DNA of 5,271 nt, taken from NCBI GenBank assembly GCA_017501055.1, contig JAFVXP010000072.1:1-5271 (forward strand). Reading direction: 5' to 3'. Shown here in pieces: positions 1-4,055 of this stretch (position 1 is its first letter; every line of letters starts with the position of its first letter). A model generated the notes under the pieces. The model was given only the letters and a program-made list of their open reading frames with translations, was not told the origin of the DNA and did not search any database. A program made the position numbers and the translations under genes. The stretch is from Clostridia bacterium (GTDB taxonomy: Bacteria > Bacillota > Clostridia > Oscillospirales > CAG-382).

Positions 1-747
1 ATGTTCAATAAACTGCTTCGGCAATATTGTGGCACCGATACCCGAGCATGCAACCTCCCAAGCGGTCGTAAGTCCGACAACCTCTGCCGCAATGATAGGG
101 TTGAATTGTGCCGATGCACATAGCTTATCAAAAAGCTGCCGCATTTCCTGTGTTTTGCCGACGACAACAAAGGGAATACCCTTGCATTCTTCAAAATCAA
201 CCGCACTGTTTGAACGGAATTTTGTTTCTATGGTCTTCGGAACAGCCAAAACAAGCTCGTCGGATTCAAGCGTCTTAACGTCAAGGATAGAGTCATCAAC
301 GGGAAGATTCACTAATGCAAAATCATATTTGCCCTCGGCAACCTCTTTACGGAGAATCTCGCTTCCTGCCTCGTTAAGCCTAACCGTTATCTTCGGGAAC
401 GCTTTTTTAACTTCCTTTATAACGTCGGTTATAAGATAAGAACTGCGAAACGGTGTAATGCCGATAACCAATTCTCCTGCATCTCCCGATTTAAAATTCT
501 CCATCGAACGGACAAGCTGTTCTTCTTTATAAAGGATCTCTTTTGCTTCCCTTATAAAATAAACCCCTGCAGGAGTTAAAGCGATAGGGGAAGAGCTTCT
601 GTCAAAAAGCTTAACGCCAAGTTCATTTTCAAGATTAAGTATCTGCTTGCTTAATGCAGGCTGTGTGATATTCAATTTTTCCGCAACGGTAGAGAAATTA
701 AGCTCTTGCGATAAAAGTATCGCATATTGCAATTGACGTGAATTCAA
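1..747 (-). CDS. LysR-family transcriptional regulator, C-terminus cut by window edge
   Basis: One frame stays open for 249 codons on the minus strand, from a TTG start at 747 to the window edge, with no stop. The product starts MNSRQLQYAILLSQELNFST. It has the LysR winged helix-turn-helix at about residues 4-62, with recognition-helix residues TQPALSKQI (28-36), the NLENELGVKLFDR turn (38-50) and the LTPAG wing (57-61). A linker helix follows, then the effector-binding domain from about residue 92. LysR proteins are usually near 300 aa, so about 50 C-terminal residues lie outside. TTG is chosen because AGGAG sits 8 bases upstream; a GTG three codons earlier would overlap that site. The protein should bind DNA as a dimer or tetramer and respond to a small molecule. 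Its divergence from the TRAP permease operon suggests it controls that operon and itself. The effector is unknown. Confidence 0.93.
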   Translation of the reverse strand, partial: MNSRQLQYAILLSQELNFSTVAEKLNITQPALSKQILNLENELGVKLFDRSSSPIALTPAGVYFIREAKEILYKEEQLVRSMENFKSGDAGELVIGITPFRSSYLITDVIKEVKKAFPKITVRLNEAGSEILRKEVAEGKYDFALVNLPVDDSILDVKTLESDELVLAVPKTIETKFRSNSAVDFEECKGIPFVVVGKTQEMRQLFDKLCASAQFNPIIAAEVVGLTTAWEVACSGIGATILPKQFIEH

Positions 748-750
748 GTA

Positions 751-770
751 TATCACTCCTTTTTGTGATA
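751..770. promoter_or_regulatory. Dyad TATCAC-N8-GTGATA at the lysR start (candidate operator or leader hairpin)
   Basis: This is a perfect 6-bp inverted repeat with an 8-bp spacer, ending 3 bp before the TTG start of the LysR gene. It begins at about +1 of the transcript predicted from the -10 box at 776-781. Its outer bases form TATC-N12-GATA, the same pattern and spacing as the dyad at 872-891 on the other side of the intergenic region. It could be a DNA operator for autorepression. In the mRNA it could instead form a hairpin whose loop carries AAAAAGGA, most of the ribosome binding site. The symmetry is seen directly; the function is inferred. Confidence 0.5.
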
Positions 771-775
771 GTATG

Positions 776-804
776 ATTTTACCCTATGACAAATAAAAAA
801 TCAA
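776..804 (-). promoter_or_regulatory. Promoter of the LysR gene
   Basis: Read on the minus strand, a -35 box TTGATT (799-804) is followed by a 17-bp spacer and a -10 box TAAAAT (776-781). The predicted start point is about 769, giving a leader of only about 22 nt before the TTG codon. The -35 box lies inside the left arm of the inverted repeat at 797-826, so a protein bound there would block this promoter. This fits the negative autoregulation common among LysR proteins. Confidence 0.65.
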
Positions 805-826
805 TAGTAAATATTTTTTTGATTTT
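797..826. promoter_or_regulatory. 8-bp inverted repeat AAAATCAA-N14-TTGATTTT, candidate LysR binding site
   Basis: The arms at 797-804 and 819-826 are perfectly complementary, with a 14-bp AT-rich spacer. The left arm contains the lysR -35 box. The whole element ends 4 bp before the -35 box of the permease promoter, about 39-68 bp upstream of its predicted start. That is where LysR proteins usually bind to activate the divergent target while repressing themselves. AT-rich DNA makes chance symmetry easier, so the assignment as an operator is inference. Confidence 0.45.
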
Positions 827-830
827 CCTC

Positions 831-858
831 TTGACAAATATAAAAAATGTGGTATAGT
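831..858 (+). promoter_or_regulatory. Promoter of the TRAP permease operon
   Basis: A consensus -35 box TTGACA (831-836) is followed by a 16-bp spacer and a TATAGT -10 box (853-858). The predicted start is about 865, leaving a leader of about 53 nt before the ATG at 918. The dyad at 872-891 lies just downstream of the start point, a position more typical of repression than activation. Confidence 0.7.
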
Positions 859-869
859 ATTACTTGTTG

Positions 870-892
870 GTTATCGAATGCATAACTGATAA
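870..892. promoter_or_regulatory. Overlapping dyads in the permease leader (candidate operator)
   Basis: Two overlapping inverted repeats are present. GTTAT-N7-ATAAC (870-886) contains the T-N11-A spacing of LysR boxes (T872, A884). TTATC-N12-GATAA (871-892) repeats the TATC-N12-GATA layout of the lysR-side dyad at 751-770. They lie a few bases downstream of the predicted transcription start and upstream of the ribosome binding site at 905-909. They could bind the divergently encoded LysR protein. This is inference from symmetry and position. Confidence 0.45.
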
Positions 893-917
893 GAAATACT
901 AAAAAGGAGAAAACAGT

Positions 918-2276
918 ATGCCTTCTTCTCTTATCTATTTGGGAATCATGCTTGTTGTTATCGTAGTATGGTTCTCGCTTCTCAAACGTCCTATATATGA
1001 AGGCGTTCTTGTAAGCTTCTTGCTTTTGCTTACAATAACGAATACATGGGGTAACGTTTGGACGTATATTGACGACGCATTGTCTACCTCGTTGTTGTAT
1101 ACTATGGTTGCGTTCATTTCTATGTCGATAATTCTTACCGAAACTAAGATAATCGATAGCTGTATCGCAATAATTCTTTCGCTCATAGGCCGTGTAACCG
1201 GCGGTGCGGGCTATGCTTCCGTAATCGCAAGTGCGTTTATGGGTGCTCTTTCCGGTTCCGGCCCCGGTAACGTTATGGCTACCGGTGCAATAACAATACC
1301 TTTGATGAAACGTACCGGATTCCCTCCCGAGCTTGCCGCTAATATCGAAAGTAACTCGAGCTATATGGGCAATATGATCCCTCCCTCTACCAATATAGTT
1401 GCGGCATTGGGTGCGTTCCTTGCGCTCTATCCCGACAGCGGTATGACCAACGGTCAGTTCTGGATGATACTTTGGGGTGTTTCAATTTGGTTCATCTTAC
1501 AGAGATTGGCTATGGTTTGGGCGTTCTGCAAGCATTATAAAGTTAAGCCCATGGCTAAAGAAGACCTTCCTGATTTTAAGGAAACTCTCAAGACCGGTTG
1601 GAAAGGTTTGCTTCTCCCCGTAATAATCATCGTACCTTTTATCCTCGATTATGCTCTTACCGACGGCTTCTTCACTGCACGTCTTGGTGCAGACGGAGCA
1701 AAGTATTTCTCGAAATCCGTTCTTCTCTTTGTCGGCGGTATTGCTACACTTTATACCTGCCTTGTTGCCGAAGACAAAAAACTTGTAAATTTCAACGGCA
1801 TGTCGAAGATGTTTGCAAAGAGCGTTAAAACTATCGTTCCTTCTATCGCAGTTTGCGTATTCGGCTATATGATAGGTTCTCTCTTTGGTGAACTCGACGT
1901 TGCAGGCGAAATGGGAGAAATAATCTCTGCGTGGAACTTCGGCCATTTCGGAACAGTTGTTGCAATCTGCTTGATAACCTGTTTTATGGGTATGGTAATT
2001 CCCGGTTCGTCCCTTACCGTAATCTTTGGCCCGATGTTTATAACCGTTCTTGCAAATGCAGGATGCGATCCTATCCTTGCCGCTGCAATGCTTCCTTGCA
2101 TCTGCGGTGTAATGTGCGGTATAACACCTCCTCTCGGATTGGGTATGTATGCAGGTATGACTTTGGCAAAATCCGATTTTAAAAAGACCTTCAACAATAA
2201 CCTTTGGTGGGTTGCCGCACAGTTTATTCTTGAAGTTGTCGTTTTGATGGGCTGGCTCCCGATATTCGGAATGTAA
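918..2276 (+). CDS. TRAP-type transporter large permease subunit (DctM-like)
   Basis: This 452-aa, very hydrophobic protein has about a dozen potential membrane segments and should move a solute inward using an ion gradient. TRAP large permeases (DctM, ion-transporter superfamily) contain two inverted repeats with matching proline/glycine signatures, and both are visible. The first half has SGSGPGNVMATG (112-123), TIPLMKR (126-132) and NMIPPSTN (152-159). The second half has VIPGSSL (360-366) and ITPPLG (402-407). The SGS...NV..TG..TIPLMKR.G pattern most resembles permeases of the TAXI-type TRAP branch. Length is close to the usual 420-450 aa. The start follows AGGAG (905-909) by 8 bases. No substrate-binding protein (DctP or TAXI) and no four-helix DctQ gene is visible; the next gene encodes a two-helix protein instead. 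The substrate cannot be read from the sequence. A related ion-transporter family is the main alternative. Confidence 0.82.
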   Translation: MPSSLIYLGIMLVVIVVWFSLLKRPIYEGVLVSFLLLLTITNTWGNVWTYIDDALSTSLLYTMVAFISMSIILTETKIIDSCIAIILSLIGRVTGGAGYASVIASAFMGALSGSGPGNVMATGAITIPLMKRTGFPPELAANIESNSSYMGNMIPPSTNIVAALGAFLALYPDSGMTNGQFWMILWGVSIWFILQRLAMVWAFCKHYKVKPMAKEDLPDFKETLKTGWKGLLLPVIIIVPFILDYALTDGFFTARLGADGAKYFSKSVLLFVGGIATLYTCLVAEDKKLVNFNGMSKMFAKSVKTIVPSIAVCVFGYMIGSLFGELDVAGEMGEIISAWNFGHFGTVVAICLITCFMGMVIPGSSLTVIFGPMFITVLANAGCDPILAAAMLPCICGVMCGITPPLGLGMYAGMTLAKSDFKKTFNNNLWWVAAQFILEVVVLMGWLPIFGM

Positions 2277-2287
2277 AGGAGATTGTT

Positions 2288-2560
2288 ATGAAGAATATAT
2301 GCAGTAAAATTTCAAGCGTGATGAAGACCATCTTCGGTTACGGTGTAACTATCTGCCTTCTCGGCGGCGGTCTGACTTTCTTCGGATATATGGCAGCGTT
2401 GATAATCGGCGGCGAAACTGCAACCGAGATTTGCACGGTCATCTATAAAACGATCTTCCCTTATATCATCAAAGCATCCGTAATCCTTGTTCTCTTCGGT
2501 CTTCTTGCTATGTATCTTAACGGAGAAATGGCACTTAATTCCGAGAAAAAGAAAAAATAA
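2288..2560 (+). CDS. Small two-helix membrane protein, possible TRAP accessory subunit
   Basis: I do not recognise this 90-aa protein as a named family. It has a short N-terminal stretch with several lysines, a membrane segment at about 16-40 (containing LLGGGLTFFGY), a short acidic loop around GGETATE (41-47), a second membrane segment at about 56-77, and a lysine-rich C-terminal tail ending in KKKK. The positive-inside rule predicts a hairpin with both ends in the cytoplasm. It starts 11 bp after the permease stop, with AGGAG (2277-2281) 6 bases before its ATG, and it is the last gene before the terminator. It is therefore almost certainly co-translated with the permease. TRAP systems normally have a four-helix DctQ subunit, usually encoded before DctM. 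This protein could be a reduced functional counterpart, but that is inferred only from the operon and topology. Confidence 0.8.
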   Translation: MKNICSKISSVMKTIFGYGVTICLLGGGLTFFGYMAALIIGGETATEICTVIYKTIFPYIIKASVILVLFGLLAMYLNGEMALNSEKKKK

Positions 2561-2565
2561 CCGTT

Positions 2566-2602
2566 TCAGCCTGACGTTTGATTTCGTCGGGCTGATTTTT
2601 TT
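2566..2602 (+). terminator. Intrinsic terminator of the TRAP permease operon
   Basis: The arms CAGCCTGACG (2567-2576) and CGTCGGGCTG (2585-2594) pair over 10 bp with one T-G wobble, with an extra T-A pair at the base. The loop is 8 nt and seven T residues follow (2596-2602). It starts only 5 bp after the stop codon of the 90-aa gene, which defines the end of the two-gene operon. Confidence 0.93.
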
Positions 2603-2603
2603 G

Positions 2604-2632
2604 TTGAAATAGGGAAGCATAAGTGCTATAAT
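2604..2632 (+). promoter_or_regulatory. Promoter of the small DUF3006-like gene
   Basis: A -35 box TTGAAA (2604-2609), a 17-bp spacer and a perfect TATAAT -10 box (2627-2632) with an upstream TG (extended -10) directly follow the preceding terminator. The predicted start is near 2639, giving a leader of about 24 nt. Transcription could continue into ddh, since no terminator is visible between the two genes. Confidence 0.8.
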
Positions 2633-2662
2633 GTCTTTGTAAAAAATATAAAGAGGTAAACT

Positions 2663-2836
2663 ATGATTCCGAAAGATTATATAATAACAAAAATCGAGGG
2701 CGAATATGCCTATCTTCGTGAAATTAACGGCTCGAGTGACGATGAATTGTTCATAGCTCTTGCACTTCTTCCTCTCGGTGTCGATATCGGCACAAAACTG
2801 CATTATGAAATGCTTGAATATACGATCATAGAATAA
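2663..2836 (+). CDS. 57-aa DUF3006-like small protein
   Basis: A complete short reading frame, starting MIPKDYIITKIEGEYAYLRE and ending in TAA, has an AAGAGGT ribosome binding site (2651-2657) 5 bases before its ATG. It also has its own good promoter, so it is very likely real despite its size. The layout resembles DUF3006: a beta-strand start with (I/V)xxxEGxYAxL, then a leucine-rich strand leading to LPLGVDIGTKL (36-46), which matches the family's LP.G...G..L pattern, then a final strand. Such proteins are predicted to be small beta-barrel-like folds, and their function is not established. The protein is acidic and has no signal peptide or membrane segment. DUF3006 genes are often found near metallo-beta-lactamase-fold genes, but none is visible here. 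The gene call is firm; the family link rests on a short pattern. Confidence 0.7.
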   Translation: MIPKDYIITKIEGEYAYLREINGSSDDELFIALALLPLGVDIGTKLHYEMLEYTIIE

Positions 2837-2853
2837 AAATTTGCATTAAGTTA

Positions 2854-2882
2854 TTGAAAATCGAATTTTACTGTGATATTAT
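2854..2882 (+). promoter_or_regulatory. Promoter of ddh
   Basis: A -35 box TTGAAA (2854-2859), a 17-bp spacer and a -10 box TATTAT (2877-2882) preceded by TGA (extended -10) lie in the 86-bp gap before ddh. The predicted start is near 2889, so the leader is only about 34 nt. This is too short for a lysine riboswitch. Confidence 0.65.
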
Positions 2883-2889
2883 AAGTCCG

Positions 2890-2919
2890 ATAATTATTTA
2901 ACTCCTGCGGAGGAATTAT
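2890..2919 (+). promoter_or_regulatory. Potential hairpin covering the ddh ribosome binding site
   Basis: CTCC (2902-2905) can pair with GGAG (2909-2912) across a 3-nt loop. The outer arms ATAATT (2890-2895) and AATTAT (2914-2919) can pair as well, with an asymmetric internal bulge. GGAGG (2909-2913) is the ddh ribosome binding site, 9 bases before the ATG, so the fold would hide it. The structure is weak (4 GC-rich pairs plus 6 AT pairs), and a regulatory role is only a suggestion. Confidence 0.3.
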
Positions 2920-2922
2920 AAA

Positions 2923-3909
2923 ATGAGTATACGTATTGGTATTTACGGTTACGGTAACCTTGGAAGAGGTGTCGAATCCGCAATAAGACAAAATCCCGAT
3001 TTAGAGCTTTGTGCGGTATTCACTCGCCGCGCACCCGAAACTTTAAAAATAAAAACCGAAGGCGTTCCCGTTTATCATGTTGATAAAGCGCCTGAGCTTG
3101 TAAACGATATCGACGTTATGATACTTTGCGGCGGCAGTGCGACCGACCTTCCCGTTCAAACGCCTGCGCTTGTAAAATATTTTAACGTCGTTGACAGCTT
3201 TGATACCCATGCCAGAATCCCCGAGCATTTTGCAAACGTAGATGAATCTGCAAAAGAATCGGGCAAGGTTGGTATAATCTCCTGCGGTTGGGACCCCGGT
3301 ATGTTCTCCCTTAACCGCTTGTATGCTTCTGCGATCCTTCCCCAAGGAAAGGACTATACCTTCTGGGGTAAGGGTGTATCTCAAGGACATTCCGATGCAA
3401 TAAGGCGCATCGAAGGCGTTCTTGATGCAAAACAGTATACAATCCCCGTCGATAGCGCTCTCGAAGCGGTAAGAAGCGGTACTAACCCCGAGCTTTCCAC
3501 AAGAGAAAAGCATATCCGTGAATGCTTTGTCGTTGCAGAAGAAGGTGCAGATAAGGCACGTATCGAGAATGAAATCAAAACAATGCCTAACTATTTTGCG
3601 GATTACGATACGACGGTTCATTTCATAACGCTTGAGGAATTAAAGCGTGACCATGGCGGAATCCCTCACGGCGGTTTTGTAATAAGAAGCGGAAAGACAG
3701 GCTTTGATTCCGAAAACAGCCATATTATCGAATATAGCTTGAAATTGGATTCCAACCCCGAATTTACTGCATCGGTAATCGTAGCTTATGCACGTGCGGC
3801 ATACCGCCTTAATAAAGAAGGTGCTTCGGGTTGTAAGACCGTGTTCGATATTGCACCTGCGTATTTAAGCATGTCCACCCCCGAAGAGCTTCGAGCAAAA
3901 CTGCTTTAA
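2923..3909 (+). CDS. ddh: meso-diaminopimelate D-dehydrogenase
   Basis: This 328-aa cytoplasmic enzyme (EC 1.4.1.16) catalyses NADPH-dependent reductive amination of L-2-amino-6-oxopimelate (tetrahydrodipicolinate) to meso-diaminopimelate. In one step it bypasses the acylated routes to lysine and peptidoglycan precursors. It is close in sequence and length to the Corynebacterium glutamicum enzyme (320 aa). The Rossmann motif GYGNLGRG spans 9-16. An FTRR segment follows the second strand, and its arginines fit binding of the NADPH 2'-phosphate. LCGGSATDLP lies at 68-77. The substrate region includes CGWDPGMFS (about 121-129), FWGKGVSQGHSDA (147-159 region, with W148 and QGH 154-156), IPHGG with H249, and LDSNPEFTAS with N278. 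All motifs I would expect are present. It has its own promoter and a GGAGG site. Neither neighbour is a lysine-pathway gene. Identification is firm. Confidence 0.97.
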   Translation: MSIRIGIYGYGNLGRGVESAIRQNPDLELCAVFTRRAPETLKIKTEGVPVYHVDKAPELVNDIDVMILCGGSATDLPVQTPALVKYFNVVDSFDTHARIPEHFANVDESAKESGKVGIISCGWDPGMFSLNRLYASAILPQGKDYTFWGKGVSQGHSDAIRRIEGVLDAKQYTIPVDSALEAVRSGTNPELSTREKHIRECFVVAEEGADKARIENEIKTMPNYFADYDTTVHFITLEELKRDHGGIPHGGFVIRSGKTGFDSENSHIIEYSLKLDSNPEFTASVIVAYARAAYRLNKEGASGCKTVFDIAPAYLSMSTPEELRAKLL

Positions 3910-3921
3910 TGTAAAAAAATG

Positions 3922-3969
3922 ATATGACATTTCGGATAAAATATGTAGGTTTTGTTCGAAATGTCATAT
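3922..3969. repeat. Perfect 13-bp inverted repeat with 22-bp spacer upstream of pyrC promoter
   Basis: ATATGACATTTCG (3922-3934) and CGAAATGTCATAT (3957-3969) are exact reverse complements. The last base of the right arm is the first base of the pyrC -35 box. No T-run follows on the plus strand, so it is not a standard terminator for ddh. On the minus strand it is followed by seven T residues (positions 3919 down to 3913), but no minus-strand gene is visible that would need ending. It could be an operator for pyrC, a processing or 3'-protection hairpin for ddh mRNA, or a small dispersed palindromic repeat. Confidence 0.75.
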
Positions 3970-3997
3970 TGACAATATTTGCGTCGTATGTTATAAT
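3969..3997 (+). promoter_or_regulatory. Consensus promoter of pyrC
   Basis: A perfect -35 box TTGACA (3969-3974) and perfect -10 box TATAAT (3992-3997) are separated by the optimal 17 bp, with a TG one base upstream of the -10 box (TGT). This is the strongest promoter in the window. The predicted start is in the AAA run at 4003-4005, giving a leader of about 52 nt that contains the terminator at 4011-4037. Confidence 0.88.
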
Positions 3998-4010
3998 TTT
4001 TGAAATAAAT

Positions 4011-4037
4011 ACGCAAGGATAAATGCTTGCGTTTTTT
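4011..4037 (+). terminator. Intrinsic terminator in the pyrC leader (candidate attenuator)
   Basis: ACGCAAG (4011-4017) and CTTGCGT (4026-4032) form a 7-bp stem with an 8-nt loop, followed directly by a T-run ending at 4037. It lies downstream of the consensus promoter and 18 bp before the pyrC start, so transcripts from that promoter must pass through it. It may also stop read-through from ddh. I see no PyrR-type anti-antiterminator sequence in the leader. If it is an attenuator, how it is relieved is unknown. Confidence 0.75.
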
Positions 4038-4055
4038 GTAAAAAAGAGGTACTGT

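Noticed and set aside
29..439. Plus-strand reading frame of 136 codons
   Set aside because: It lies wholly inside the LysR gene on the other strand, has no ribosome binding site, and its product has no recognisable domain.
754..756. GTG three codons upstream as the start of the LysR gene
   Set aside because: It would overlap the AGGAG site. The TTG at 747 has ideal spacing, and the LysR domain begins normally from it.
787..840. Direct repeat TGACAAATA at 787-795 and 832-840
   Set aside because: It is nine bases long, followed by A-rich DNA, and one copy is explained by the -35 box of the permease promoter. Too weak on its own to call an operator.
1497..1946. Minus-strand reading frame of 149 codons inside the permease gene
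   Set aside because: It is an opposite-strand shadow of a clear membrane protein gene, with a low-complexity, family-free product and no supporting signals.
2312..2803. Minus-strand reading frame of 163 codons
   Set aside because: It crosses the 90-aa gene, the terminator, a promoter and the 57-aa gene on the other strand. All four plus-strand features have independent support.
2837..2922. Possible lysine riboswitch before ddh
   Set aside because: The whole gap is 86 bp and the predicted leader about 34 nt, much shorter than a lysine riboswitch, and no terminator or complex fold is present.
3998..4055. PyrR-type RNA attenuation site before pyrC
   Set aside because: The leader is too short for the antiterminator/anti-antiterminator set, and I do not see the conserved PyrR-binding loop sequence.
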